This document shows positions 10,024 to 22,910 of a stretch of 64,000 bases of DNA, piece by piece. Positions within the stretch are counted from its first letter, which is position 1, and the number at the start of each line of letters is the position of its first letter. The position numbers and the translations under genes are program-made. The stretch covers positions 72,923,028-72,987,027 of the forward strand of contig CM064866.1 in NCBI GenBank assembly GCA_032719365.1, given 5' to 3'. Source of the stretch: Prinsepia uniflora (Eukaryota > Streptophyta > Magnoliopsida > Rosales > Rosaceae). Under the pieces are notes generated by a model. That model had not been told where the DNA came from and did not search any database. It saw only the letters and a list, made by a program, of their open reading frames with translations.

Positions 10024-12342
10024 ATGAGGCTTGTTCTTTTAGCAAAGCCGATTGTTCTGTCTATAGTCATCGTGAGTAGCACCATCTTGTTCCTGCTACT
10101 CTCCCGGCCAAATCAATCTTCTCCGAGACCAGGGTCAATGGCTCGGAGCTTCATCCTATGGCTTCATGGATTGGGTGACTCAGGCCCAGCCAACGAGCCT
10201 ATCAAAACCCTCTTCACTTCCCCTGGGTTTAAGCACACTACCTGGTCTTTTCCCTCTGCTCCATCAAACCCAGTCACTTGCAACTGTAAATTTACATTAT
10301 CCATCATTAATTTCCTTGTACTTCTAATGCTTTTGTTTTTTTTATTACATGTTAATGCATTCATCTAAATTTGGCATAGGTTTACATTATCAATCATTAA
10401 TTTCATTGTACTTCTAATGCTTTTGTTTTTTTTATTACATGTTAATGCATTCATCTAAATTTGGCATAGGTTTGAAGAATTTTGTTTTAGGTATTGGGCA
10501 TTGGAGAGTTTAATTTGTGGTAATTGAGTTTTGAGAATTTGGTTTAAGGGGTTGTAAAATATTATAGCTTTACATGCTCTGAAAGATGCTTGATGTTTGG
10601 CAGTTGACACCCAAAATATGAGTAGAATTTTTTACTTCCGGTTAAACTTTGATAAGTGATCAGGTGGAGAGGTTAAAAATTTTTATTTGACCACTTAATG
10701 AGAGAAAGTACTTGAGTAATGAAGCAAGTTTCAATTGTTATCACTAACTGGATTGTGTTCTGAGAATGAAGTTATTGATGATAAACAAAGAGGAGAAAGA
10801 TCACTTGAGTTTGTCCCTCGTTATCAGAACATTACAAATCTGTGATGCGTAAGTCCTATTCAGAAAAAAAGTAGAGTCTCATTATTGAAATTGCAGAAGT
10901 CTCTTTTTTGTCACCCGTTAATGAAGGCATTTCTTGGCTTTAATTTTTCAAGGGTGTCCTTTTGCTGATAAATACATATAAAGATCATAACTTTAACTAG
11001 AGTAACTCTCTTTACTGATCTAACCATAACTTGTTCTTGTAGATGGTGCTAGGATGCCTTCATGGTTTGACATCCACGAGATTCCTATAACAGCGGTAAG
11101 TGATGATTTTGTTTCTTCTCTTCATTTGTCTGTTTAAATCTGCTTGATAGTTTTTCTAGACACATGCCCAGATCGTACCTAGCTCCGGTCTCACCCGTCA
11201 CCCTTATTCTTGACGTCAGAGAAGCTGCCTTTAGGCAAAAAATTCCTTGGGACTCTTAAATTGTTTTTTCTTCTGCCTAACTCTCTGTTTTGCATTGAAT
11301 TGAAGCGGGGGTCTGAGGCCCTCTAGTTTCCTGTGATGTATTCTACTTGAATCTCCTGTCATGAGATTGCTTATATACTTAGGCGTTTATTAAAAGACCA
11401 AATTTTTACATGTATCAGAATTCTCCCAAAGACGAAAGTGGCCTGCTTAAAGCAGTGAAGAATGTACATAAGATGATAGACAGGGAGATAGATGCTGGCA
11501 CAAACCCTAGTAATGTGTTTGTGTGCGGATTCAGCCAAGGAGGTCCTTCTCTTTCTCTATGCACTTGCATATACACAGTTAGAAGCACTCGCATGATTGA
11601 TTTTTTTATTCCTTCTGACCTCCAAGTACAACCTTCTTACCAGGTGCCTTGACATTGGCAAGTGTTCTTCTATACCCGAAAACCCTAGGAGGAGGCGCAG
11701 TTTTTAGTGGATGGCTTCCTTTTAATTCATCTATAATAGAACAAGTCACACCAGAAGCAAAGAGGGTACTTTTCAGAAAACTTGAAGCCATATTTTGTTT
11801 CAAAATTCATTCAAGACTCTCTGTCATTTTGCCTCAATAGATTATTGTGATAGCATAGTTTCTGGTTAGATCTCATCATGCTGGACTTTTTTACATTTTA
11901 TTGAATTTCGATGTTCCTTTATTTCCTATTATATGCCGTCCCGTAACTTCTTGAGAGAACCATATTCCGGCCTCAATGTTGAATGTGAGTGATATGAACT
12001 TGTGGTTTGTGTGAACTTTCTCATGATCCAACAATCTAAGTACCATAAATGTGCAGACACCTATTTTGTGGTCTCATGGAATTGCTGACAGAACGGTATT
12101 GTTTGAAGCTGGACAAGCAGGCCCTCCTTTCCTTGAACAAGCCGGCGTAAGCTGTGAGTTTAAGGTATTATGCAAGCAACGCAAAAATATTAAATGCAAT
12201 ACACTCATACATGTATGCAACTCCTAAATTTGAACCCGGTTCTAAATTGCAGGCTTATCCTGGTCTTGACCATTCAATAAGCAATGAGGAGCTCAAGAAC
12301 CTGGAATCGTGGATTAAAACTCGCCTACACAGTTCTTCTTGA
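10024..12342 (+). CDS. SOBER1-like acyl-protein thioesterase / carboxylesterase
   Basis: Six exons: 10024-10285, 11043-11095, 11419-11542, 11644-11765, 12057-12164 and 12253-12342. They splice in frame to 252 residues from the first ATG, or 214 from the second (10138). The fold is an alpha/beta hydrolase of the acyl-protein thioesterase family, with FILWLHGLGDSG near the start. The nucleophile serine is in GFSQGG (Ser144, counted from the first Met), Asp198 is in HGIADRT and His230 is in GLDHSIS. Plant relatives (SOBER1/TIPSY1) are deacylases or deacetylases that dampen some immune responses. The first 38 residues contain a hydrophobic run (VLLAKPIVLSIVIVSSTILF) that would act as a membrane anchor. 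Starting at the second Met, as many family members do, gives a soluble enzyme. Which start is used is not decided by sequence. Confidence 0.92.
10291..10470 (+). repeat. 90-bp tandem duplication inside intron 1
   Basis: Positions 10291-10380 and 10381-10470 are two adjacent 90-bp copies that differ at about two positions (CCATC/CAATC and TTCC/TTCA). Each carries a T-run and TGCATTCATCTAAATTTGGC. The duplication lies in the intron just after the exon 1 donor and does not alter coding sequence. Confidence 0.95.
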
Positions 12343-13462
12343 AGATTCGCGGGTATGCTGTGCTTGTGTTGAAAATTCCCAGTTATCGTGCTTGTTGGGT
12401 AAAAAGTAAGACCAGATTCATATTTTACCATTTGTTTGCTGACTGCAGCTCTTGCCTTGCACTTTGTTATGTACCTTTGTGATCAAGTGTGAACTTTTCT
12501 CTTTCGTTTTTAACTGCTTAATGTGAACATGAATGCTTCAGCAATCGTAACTATCGGAAGTCTTCGTGCATAAAATCATCCTTCAAGGTTCTGAGCCAAC
12601 TGAAAAACATTTGGACACACATCGTTGTCTTACCATTTCGTTTGAGATTTAAAACACATTTCTTCAGTTCGCAAGTCAAAAAGATTTGTAGCGCAAAATG
12701 CACGTCATTAGAAATCATATCAGAAATGTGATATCCGACTTGCACAATGCCATATTATTCAAGCGTCCATTCAACTCCTTTTGACGCTGTCAAAATGGCA
12801 TTATCTAAAATATAAACGACAATTGAAATTATTCTTTATTGCTTTACTATCTTTACTATCGGGAAAAAAAAAACTTTAGTATCGAAAAAGTCAAATTGAA
12901 TTTGAAACTTTATTAATTCTTGATTACTTTATTATAGGAAAAGAAAAATTGAATTTGAATTCGAATACGAGGAGATAGACAAACTTTCTTAGATGAACAT
13001 GACTAAACGTAAGCAGTATATAAAATATGGACTAATCAGTTAATTAGCAAAATCCTTATAATAATGCTTAAATAAGATTTTAGCTCCTAGACCATTCTTG
13101 GGTCCCTGCAGCTGCAGGTTGCTCCCCCACCAACCCCTACTTAATTTATACTTGCAGTTACAGAAGAAATAGACTAACCAAGGAAAGCTGGTCCCACCAC
13201 ATCACAGCCGTCCATGGAATCAAATTAAGTAACTGCCGCATGTACAGATTCTTCAACAGTAGTGCTGCGTCGCAGGCGAACATTGCCCCTAATGAGAACC
13301 AAACTTTCATAATCTCATACATCACCCCAACACCAACTCCAATGACTCTCTGTCTCTGAATAAAACCCCAGCAACTCTTCAAAAGCCCAAAACATCTCTT
13401 CTTAATCTCATCATCATCAACTGTAAGTCGATTTTTGATTGTTTTGCAATAGCTAGCTGGCC
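12343..13462. other. Intergenic spacer, 3' end of esterase gene and promoter of next gene
   Basis: No further gene is seen. The first few hundred bases should be the 3' UTR of the esterase gene. Positions 12780-13050 are AT-rich. The last 300 bp (CT-rich, with ATCATCATCA) probably hold the 5' leader of the CxC protein gene. Confidence 0.5.
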
Positions 13463-14131
13463 ATGAAGAAGCTGTATCGAAAGGGCACGGTTCATCCGTC
13501 ACCGCCACTCATATCAGACCACCTGTCCTTCCTTCCAGCTACCATCCTCACCCTCGCGGCGGCTCTGTCGCCCGAGGATAGGGAGGTCCTTGCTTACCTC
13601 ATCTCCTGTTCTAATAGCTCCGTCAACTTATCATCATCATCATCGTACGGTCCACGTAAGAGTATCGGTACTGCCGCAGCCAAAAAGGCCGCCACGGCCG
13701 CAAAAGGTAGCAGTAGCAGCAGTGGGGACCACCCGGCCCGTTTCAACTGCGACTGCTTCCGGTGCTATACGAGTTACTGGGTGAGATGGGACGCGTCGCC
13801 GAATCGGCAGCTGATCCATGAAATCATCGATGCTTTTGAAGATGGGGTGGTGGTTGAGAGTAAAGGGTCAAATTCAAAGTCTACCAGTAGTAAGAAAGAG
13901 AGAAGGAACAAGAGTAGGGGAAATAAAAATGGGTCGGGCGAGTTGAGGCGGGCCGAGTTGAGTTTGAAGAACCAGAAGGAGCTGGCTCAGGCTCATCGCA
14001 TGGTGGATCAAGAGACTGGCGGCGGCGGCGGCGGCGGCCGAGAGGTTGATGAAGAAGACACAGAGAAAGGTTCGGTGAGGAGGTTTGTGAGCTTCCTTGG
14101 AGAGAGAATATGGGGTGTGTGGAGCCAATAA
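13463..14131 (+). CDS. Uncharacterised plant-specific CxCxxC-motif protein
   Basis: A single-exon ORF of 222 residues. The N-terminus (LSFLPATILTLAAALSPEDREVL, given here only in part) has a short hydrophobic helix. A Ser/Ala/Lys low-complexity region follows. The core signature FNCDCFRCYTSYWVRWD then leads into SPNRQLIHEIIDAFED. The C-terminal third is basic (KKERRNKSRGNKN), includes a seven-glycine run and an acidic patch, and ends in RRFVSFLGERIWGVW. The Cys cluster suggests metal binding, but that is inference. I recall a small family of intronless Arabidopsis genes with this signature and no known function; one member lies near HT1, as here. GC content is clearly higher than the flanks. 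Confidence 0.88.
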   Translation: MKKLYRKGTVHPSPPLISDHLSFLPATILTLAAALSPEDREVLAYLISCSNSSVNLSSSSSYGPRKSIGTAAAKKAATAAKGSSSSSGDHPARFNCDCFRCYTSYWVRWDASPNRQLIHEIIDAFEDGVVVESKGSNSKSTSSKKERRNKSRGNKNGSGELRRAELSLKNQKELAQAHRMVDQETGGGGGGGREVDEEDTEKGSVRRFVSFLGERIWGVWSQ

Positions 14132-17100
14132 TCTGCTTCTTCTCATCGTCTTCATCGATCAGCATCCTAATCTCAAACACAACAATAATTATGTTGTAAT
14201 ATACGACTTAATTATGAGGTGGGTTTTACTTATTAATTCCTTTCCTTCTTCATCATCTTCGTTCTCAGTGCTCATGATATGTTCAAATCCAAAAACTTTT
14301 TCTTTTTTCTTTTTTTTTTTTGTGGTGGCAGTAAATTACCCTTTCATGTATATGCAAAAACAAAGTTGGGTAGTTGAATTTTGACTTTTGATCAAGTCAT
14401 GCATCACAAATTTCTTTAGATTTATATTATGGTCCAGTAACTAATCAACAACCATGAGTAATTGACTGTTAAGTAATGGTATGCAGGTATATGTATATAA
14501 TTAATATATACATATATATATATATTTGGAGGAAATACCATATTATTATAAGACAGAAAATTTTATACAAAAATGATCAATAGATTAATTTAGAAACTTT
14601 CTTTGCATTATCATGATTCATGATCCCCTTCTGACTGCTAAAATTGGCACTGTCATACCTCTTTGAATAGCAATTAGATAGAATTTTTGCATTCCATGAA
14701 AGGAGGACATGTTTTGTGCATCAGTTTAAGCTACTGGCAGCTGAAATCAAAGCCTGAAATGTTTTTGATATAAATCCAAGAATGAAATACTGAAAAACAA
14801 GAAATAATTAAAGAAACATCCTGGAAAAATACTAATGATTTGTGTGGCAGTAGCATACTGGCATGCATGCATCGGTCGGTGTGTTTGTCTTTTGGCTTTT
14901 TCCTCATTTGTTGACCCTTTACATGAATGTAAAATTGTAAGACAATACATGAATGTAAAATTGTAAAACGATCTGTCGTTTTTATCTAAACCATATATAT
15001 TTTTGCAAATTCATTTCGCGTTAATTAGATAGTTTGTGGAATAAATTATAGGAGCTGTAGTTTGTGTTACAAATTATAAGAGCTGATTTTATGTTTTTCA
15101 TTTTGTCTTTTATATTCTATTTTTCTTTTAAATTGTCTTTAATGTAAAATGTGGAAAATAAAATAGTGTGAAAATGAATTCTCTATATATATAAGATGAA
15201 TGTATTGGAATATTAAAAATATCCACTGAGATAATTAGGTATGGTATGCAAAAGTCGGCAGACACAAAAGTAAAGGCTCCAACTCCGATTAAGCCAAAGG
15301 AATGGGACGGAGGCAAAAGAATTCCCCACTAAAAACTCCAGTCCAAACCTCTTTTCGTTGTTCCCCAGGGGCATTTATTCTTTCCATAATTGCTTCTCAT
15401 TATATTACTACTTGACACCTCCCAATTGGACGAATTTGCCCATTTCCCACATTTTATACACTTTATTTTGCTGAGAAAATAGCTGTCACAGATTTCTATA
15501 TTTTAATTTTAATTTAGTTTTAATTATTATTAATAACAAATATTTTTTTAATTGTATATAAATATACAAGAATTTTTCTTTTGTTAATTTTTTTAATGAC
15601 TTATGTTAAATAACGTAATTTAGATATAATTTAAGAACTTATATTATTAAGAGTAAAATTTAATGAATACTAGCTACAATTAATAAGTGATTATAACTTT
15701 CCTTTATTTTGTTTATTCGGAAAAGGAAGTTTAAAAATTTTAGATTTGATGAAAGTATAAACTCATTTTTTTTTTACCTGTTTAGCTTTTCATAATGTAG
15801 TTAGAGTAATTATAAATAGAAAGGAAAAATGGTGGTGTTTCAATTGAGTGAAAATGGGTTCCTTTTGAGGGATCACTTAGAAGGATGGGGGAAAGGTAGA
15901 GGAGAGTTGCAGGTTACCAAACTAAAAGAAAAAGGTCCTCAATCACTTTTGTGCCCTAATTAGTTTTAGCATGAGTAATCACATATATTAATTTGTTAAT
16001 TGCTTTCCACTAAAACTATCTTATGAGGAGCAAAAAGTTGACAAGAATTATGGGAAATGAAAAGACAGATGATGATGTTTAGTTTGTAGGCAACTTGAGT
16101 GAAAAATGCTGATAGTGGAGGTGGACATTTTAAGCTTTAACAAGACATGTATAGATAAACAAGAAACAAATATTAGCTCAGTTTGTGAAGTGCAAACCCT
16201 AACCTTGTACAGTTGCACCTACTTACCAAATTGCCAATTTTGGATACCAACAATAAGGTACTTGTTAGCATATGTTTGCACCATAAAATCTTTGAATACT
16301 CCTAAGAAAAATGAGACCGATGATAAACCCACAGCTCCCTCCTCCTATCCTTTGTTTTTACACCTATATACAAATATTATTTGGCAGGCATGACTCGACT
16401 TATCTAAAATTAAGAAGAGATATATGTTCAAGTTTAATTCATACGATCAAATTTATATTTATATTGATTTTTTTATCATGTAAAAATTAAAATTCAGCAT
16501 TAGAATCTTTTGTTGCTGGATAATATAGAAGACGTCCTTCATGCTTTAAATGATATTTGGGTAATTTGCTTATGGGACATTTAATAACACCGTATAAGAA
16601 ATCAGATAACATAATATTATACAAAATTTGTATTTGGTACTACTCGTGTTAATCGTTAAATATATAAGTTAATACGGTTGAGTAAGTTATGCGGTCTATA
16701 TTTGCTAAAATAATACTCTCGGAATTGTATATATTAAATAGTCGGATGACTAATAATTTTGAAAAATAATGATAATAATAATATCAATAATTAATAAAAA
16801 TAATAATTACATATTTAATATATATGATATATAAATTTTTCATATATAATCCGACCAGTAATAAGTAGGAATTTTAATCTGTAGAGTGTCAAATATCCGA
16901 TCAAATAGTTAATTTATTTTATAAATTAATTAATTTATCTAATATAAATAATTAATATAATATAGTGTACTAAACGATAGCTTAAAATGAGGAAAATGAG
17001 AATATTATATGTTAGAAATTTTGCACCGTGAATGCGCATCTGCACTTTGGGTTAGGTTTGGATTGGGTTGGGTTGGGTTGAATTGGGCCAATCAATAGAG

Positions 17101-18323
17101 GAAAAGGGGGACAAATGGACAATTCCGCTCAACCCTCGGTAGCCTCAGCACATATTCCCCGACAGTGCTTCACACCTACGTATCTTCAGTGGACACGTAG
17201 CACGAGAAAACGAAGGATGCGCCTAATTCCCGCGACTCTTTCTTGACGGTCTTGATTTAAAATCGATCAATTATTTAGTTATATTAATTATAAACTGGCA
17301 AGCATTAGGTGAAGACCCATGGTCAAGTCTGCAGCTGCAGTCATTTGTGTTTTTCACTCTCTCTGTTTTGGATTTTTCTGTTTTACTTGGCAAAACAAGT
17401 CTTCACGAGAGTGACGATTATTGATAAATAGAGTTTTGAATTTGATTTGGAGTGTTGAATGGATGAGAGGTCAGAATCTTCTTAGAGTTGATGATGATGA
17501 TTAAAGTGGCAAATTAGACCAGGTAGCCAGCCTAGGTAGACTCTCATATGTCCACAACAATGACTTGGTTTGGCTATTTCGTTGCAACTTTTTAAAGCTA
17601 AGGGTACCTGTTCACTTCACCAATCACATTATATTTGTGATCCAAAATTTGTGCGAAGTAGCTCATGTGAAGGTGATCGATAGCAACTCGATCAGCTTTC
17701 TTCCATCTTTTTGGCACTCACCAATATCAACCTGACGTGTTTTACCCACCGTATATCTGGGTAGCTTTCACAAACAAAAAGCCGTTTTATAATATATACT
17801 TGGGAGTTGGGATATGGAACAAAATGCTTGCATGCAGCATATGCATGCATTCGTTAGGTCAATGCTTCAAAAAGCAGATGATTCTATATATCTTTAGTCC
17901 AACTTAATTAATTAGATGGAATCAAATTCAAATGCTCACCAAATTCAAAACGTACAGATTCCTTACTTAGTTTATACATATTTACGCGTTTGATATATGC
18001 AAAGTTTATATAACAAGACACCAAATTCTGCTAGCTAGGTACCCAATTTAGATTAATTAAATTGTTAGATTTAAGTACGTTGAAATAAGAATTGAAGTTT
18101 AATTTTGAAATTTTGCAGCATCTATATATAAGGAACCACTTCCCATCAAGACTAATTAATTTATCTAATTCCTTCGATTTGAACAAATTAAAAAATTTAA
18201 AGTGGAAATTTGTCCGTAGTATTAACGTACTTTGATTAATCTAGTGGGTTCACTCGTGATCATCAATACAACTAGAACAATAACTGAGGTTGGGCATGCA
18301 ATTAGCACTGGCAGTGAAGATTC

Positions 18324-18359
<36 letters not shown>

Positions 18360-18764
18360 AGGAGTGATTTTCAGTTTCATGACCCATGAGATTGGAAGTT
18401 CTCTTTATATTTTCATTGCCATATCGAAGAGTTCTTTCATGACATACCTATAGCAGCTTAATAATTAGCATATTGGTCAGCAAGGACTGGAGTCTCTGCT
18501 GGTAACAAAATCACATTGATTGTGATATTTACTGTTAAACAATGAAAAGAACTCGCCAATCAGCCGATGGTTAAATACCAAAGAGTTTACAATCCACACA
18601 TAAATTAAGTTGCTTCAATATTCATTCAGATAACTAATGAAATGAACATCATGTACAAATTATAAATAAACTAATTTGAAATACCCCGTATGCTTTTATC
18701 ATGGAAATAACAGTACCTATATATATATATATTATATATACCTTGTAGTTAATTAATTAATTAA
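14132..18764. other. Long AT-rich intergenic region
   Basis: No gene is supported. Microsatellites occur at 14488-14527 (TA-rich) and 18330-18355 (TA), with a TATA/TTAA-rich run at 18718-18768. A GGGTT-type run lies at 17050-17088. Positions 16500-17000 are very AT-rich. The longest ORFs here show no recognisable motif and skewed composition. Confidence 0.5.
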
Positions 18765-20133
18765 TTAGGCCTGTACAGTGACAGAGGAACTCAAGGATAC
18801 ACAGCCTTTCAAACGTTCAATGATGAAATTTCTGCTGACCGCCAGCCCAGAGTGGTGTGTGAGAGGAAGTCCCTCCTTCACACACTCATCATACTTCTCT
18901 AGAGCACACACAATGTCACTAAAATCTGGCCTCTTCGAAGGGTTTGCTGCCCAGCACCGCTTTATCAGGTGCGCCAGCGCCGGTTGACAACTAGCCGGCA
19001 TCGGAGGCCTTTCATTCTACACCCACCATTCAATTTCAAACAAACGAAGTTATGTCATAGCACAAATCTAAACACTTTGATGATTGACCAAGAAATGGAA
19101 TGAAATGACATGAAAGGATGATTTGCAATTTGAAAATAAGACCTTCTCAGCGACAGCAAATGCAGCCTGCACAGGGGTCATTCCTTGAAAGGGAAGCAAA
19201 GCTGTTGTGAGCTCCCAAAGCACAATCCCAAAGCTATAAACATCAACTTTCCGAGAGCAAGGTTTCTCCTTGATCATCTCCGGTGCCATCCAACGGTAAG
19301 TTCCTTTGTTTCCCTTTGTTTCCTGGCACTGAGTTTCAAGACATGATGTCCCAAAATCGGCCACTTTAACCCTCATTTCATCATTGAGAAGCAAGTTATT
19401 TGATTTGAGGTCCCTGTGGATCACCCCTTGGGAATGAAGATACTCCATCCCTCTCGATATGTCAAGTGCTAATCTCAGTATTGTCTCAGTTGAAAGAGAG
19501 TAAGGCTCTTTCTTGTTCAGATACATCCTCAGTGTTCCTTGTGACATGTATTCTGTGATGATACAATACACTGGAGGCTTTTTACAAGCTGCAATAAACT
19601 GCACGTAAACAAAAAAAGAAAACATGATATTAATTGAAATATTGAAAGGCTACCCCAACAAAGACTTATATGCTTCATATATTTTCATTTGGGAATTTTC
19701 ACATAAACCTTACCTGCACTATGTTGGGATGAAAGAGACGCGACAGCAGGGCAACTTCAGACTTAAATTGCTGCTCAAGTAAGGTTCTGGTTTCCTCCCT
19801 CTGGGTTGGAATCCTCACCATTTTCACAGCAACGGCTCTCTGCTTGTAGATGCCGCGGTATATCCGACTATGAGCCCCAGATGCAAACTTGTTACCAATA
19901 AAAAGCTGGGAAAGATCAGCAGTCCATTCCTCCTGGTCCTCTTTTGAAACCTCCCACGTTTCCACATTTTCCGACTCTAATATCATTGACCATGATTCCA
20001 AGCTATCAAATCTCTTCCTCTCCATGCTGTCCATGTCAGAGTTGTACTGGGTTCTTGACGACGAGGAAGGATTCGGTAAAGACTTGCTCTTCGACTTCCG
20101 AAGACGAAGAGCATGGAAACATAAGGTAGCCAT
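18765..20133 (-). CDS. HT1: HT1 Raf-like Ser/Thr protein kinase (stomatal CO2 response)
   Basis: Three exons on the minus strand (19714-20133, 19143-19598, 19016 down to 18765), all phase 0, give 375 residues. The upstream marker RFDSLESWSMILESENVETW and the glycine-loop region GNKFASGAHSRIYRG are characteristic of HT1. Kinase landmarks (residue numbers of this model) are the ATP-binding Lys104 in AVAVKMVRIP, HRDLKSNN (Asp203), DFGTS (Asp221) and APE at 245-247. The kinase ends in the typical EKYDECVKEGLPLT. HT1 is a guard-cell kinase that restrains CO2-induced stomatal closure and is inhibited by MPK12/MPK4 in Arabidopsis (established for the family). All catalytic residues are intact, so the gene looks functional. 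The length is close to the Arabidopsis protein of about 390 residues. Confidence 0.95.
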
Positions 20134-21822
20134 TGCTGTTTTGAGAATAATTGGGGGTGTTATATGAAATATGGGAAGCCTTTTTCGTTGTTGTCAAAAC
20201 CAAAACAAACAATCAAAAGGTATTCTCATACCTTCTGAATGTGTGAACTGATTTGAGGAAGTGCATGAACTGATTCAGAAACATGGGTTACGACCAAAAG
20301 TGGATTAGATATGAGGGTTTCCATCAAGTGCCGAAACAGAGATGTTATAGACAAGGAAAAAGCTTCAAAATTTTCCGAGAAAAAACACAGGCACAGAAGA
20401 ACCAAGAGACTATTTTCCATGAAATATTATAGTCTGCTATAGCTAGTCGCTGTGTATCAACTATCAAAGCAAGCATGAACGAACAAATAAAATCTTACGA
20501 TGAAAGAAGAAGACATGGAGACAGAAGCAATTTGATTTCGTTGTTTTGTTTGTGAAAGCAATTAGACAGAAAATTTTGAAGATGGAAGAACGAGAAAGAA
20601 AGGGGTGAGCAGCTTTTCACGGTTGTTTTGTTTGTGAATTGTGATAGGATAAGGAGGATTAGGTCGTTCAGCAGTTGAAAGAAAGAAAGATGAATTCAAA
20701 GGCAGAAGAAGAGATAGAGAATTCAGGGGTGGCTCGTGATTTCTGGCTTCAAAAGTATACTTTTTTTTATTTATCGTAGAAAGATGTATGTTATCGTCTG
20801 TTCTCTGTTGCAGGCTCTTTTTAGCATCATCAATGCTAGAAGTGGCCACAGTGCCTAAAGGTTTTTTGTGATTGAATGGGCTTTTCTGTTCCTGGAAACT
20901 TGGGATATATCCCCTTTCTTCTTACTGCAATCAACTGTAATTCAGCTTATCCTCCGCTCTACAGCATGACGACGCCATTCGTATACAATCATTCTCCTCA
21001 GAAATAGAGATCTTTTAAAATGAAGTTGGAACTAATGTGAAGTCCGATGAAAACACAAGATTCAATATTTTTTTATTCGAGTGATGACATGCGATCATAC
21101 TGAGCGCTTTACCCTAAAATGAAAATATCGTGCTAGTGGCGAATGTTGGTGGTGGGTTGAGTGGCAAGTGGAAAGTGGAAAGTGGAAACCACCTTACATG
21201 TTGGATTATTTTTAGCAAAATCAATTTATCTTAATGCTTTTTTGAATTATATTTAGGGATTATCAAAATTTAATAATGGGATGAAGAATTCATTGTTGTT
21301 TATCAGGAATTTTAGAGTTCAAATTGTGTGAATGATCTAGTACTCTCACTATCAAAGGATAGGATGGACAATGCCTAATCCTTTTCAAATTATGTCCTTG
21401 ATATATTTTCTTAATGAAAAATGGATGGTTCTCTGAATATTTGCCTAATTTTGTTTACATCCTTTGCTTCTTGAAGCAACATGATGGCTCTGATTACTGG
21501 CAATGTTGTTATGCAAGGCATAATATCTTGGCCACATGCCCAACGTTATTTCATCCTTTCTCCTCATATTCCAAAGCAATATATGCTGCCTCACGGCAAC
21601 CAGTAACATTAGACTTTACCTAATCATATATATTTTCTCAATTATGTCCAATCTGATTCTCTTACCAGTTTGCTTCTTTTCAAATCACAACATATAAACT
21701 AAAATAACGTTTTGGTGCGGGGACGATCTCCTTTCATGCTCGCATGTTTATTATACTCTTCGGTGTCCCATTTATATTACTGAATAATTATATAAAAGAT
21801 TGACGTTAGGATTGGTCAATCA
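20134..21822 (-). promoter_or_regulatory. HT1 upstream region and spacer to the mobile-element block
   Basis: No second gene is seen. Positions 20134-20880 are likely 5' leader and promoter of HT1; a 5' UTR intron is possible but not provable. Positions 20900-21822 are unique-looking AT-rich DNA without gene signatures. The Helitron end begins at 21823. Confidence 0.4.
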
Positions 21823-21850
21823 TTAGGCTTAACCCGCACGATGCCGCGGG
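21823..21850 (-). other. Helitron 3' terminus hairpin and CTAA end
   Basis: The plus strand shows TTAGG, then CCCGC, an 8-nt loop ACGATGCC, and GCGGG. On the minus strand this is a 5-bp GC stem about 11 nt before the terminal CTAA, matching the Helitron CTRR rule. Confidence 0.6.
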
Positions 21851-22617
21851 AATATAGAATTTTAAGTTAAACTTTGTTTGATTGTGGCATGAATTGTTAC
21901 AAAACTTAAAAAGCATGTTTCATTATAAAGTAGCAAAACAATATACATAGAAAAACTAATAAACAAAGAATGTTATAATTAACTTTAAAAAAATATTGTA
22001 AAATATATAAAGCAATTTCTTACCATGAATAGATTTAACTGGTTATGAGCATGAAATTTACATATTGTTCAATTGGTCAGAATACGGAATTTACATAAAA
22101 TGATACATACATATACAAAAAATGTTAAGTGTTAAAAAAGGGTTAACTATATATACATCATTTTTTTATGTACAAAAATATGCGTCAAGTCTTCGAACAT
22201 ACTGACATTACCTTGTCTAAGAGGTCTTACTGCTCTGGGACATTTTTCTTGTTAAAGATACGTTTACCCATCATTTGTACTTCTCTCTGTGGAGCTACAG
22301 AACAATTCATGGTGGACCAGAAGTTTTGATATATGAAACGTCATGTCCTTCCCAATTCCTGTCATCATTTCCTAAACCAAAATGGAAAACACCATGAACA
22401 AATTAATAGTACGTATTGAGAAATTTGAAAGTCAACAATCGAGTGTGCAATAATACATGAAAATGACAAAACATTTTAACTTCCAATGTAATGACCCGTC
22501 CCAAGTGTCGGGATTAAATATTAATTAATTATTATGTAGAGTGACTAATCTGGGATTAGTTGAGTGAAATCGGACGAAATGTGCAAAATGACCGTTTTGC
22601 CCCTAGCGCGGGCAAAA

Positions 22618-22910
22618 TGTTGACTTTTAGTTCGGGCGGTCAAACGGACTTTGAGCAATGACTGTGACGTAGTTTGGGATGTCACGAGTTCATAGACAGG
22701 TGGCACGTTCGATTCTGACATTCGAGGAAAAAGTTATGGCGTTCAGAAGTTGAGGGGTATTTTTGTAATTTGGCTAAAAAGGGGTCAAATGTTGACTTTT
22801 GACCCGGGAAGTCCAATGGACGAGGGCCAAGGACCGTTACGTAGGTCTCGTCGATACGAATCCAACGACAGGCGGCATGCCGAAATCGGAGATTCGACGA
22901 AGAAGTTATG
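22618..22910 (+). repeat. Duplicated U3 module with W-box words in the Tekay LTR
   Basis: Two diverged copies start at 22618 and 22790 (172 bp apart). Each runs TGTTGACTTTT, GACCGTTACGTAG or its variant, GACAGGYGGCAYG, ending in AAGTTATGG. The second copy has TTGACTTTTGACCC, which holds two WRKY-type TTGAC words. The same pair is present at 46068 and 46239. Confidence 0.8.

Noticed and set aside
16106..16393. 95-codon ORF in the long intergenic region
   Set aside because: Composition matches the AT-rich surroundings, with no motif, homologous look or plausible splice partners.
17050..17088. GGGTT-rich run resembling telomere repeats
   Set aside because: The unit is GGGTTG, not the plant TTTAGGG, and the run is short and imperfect.
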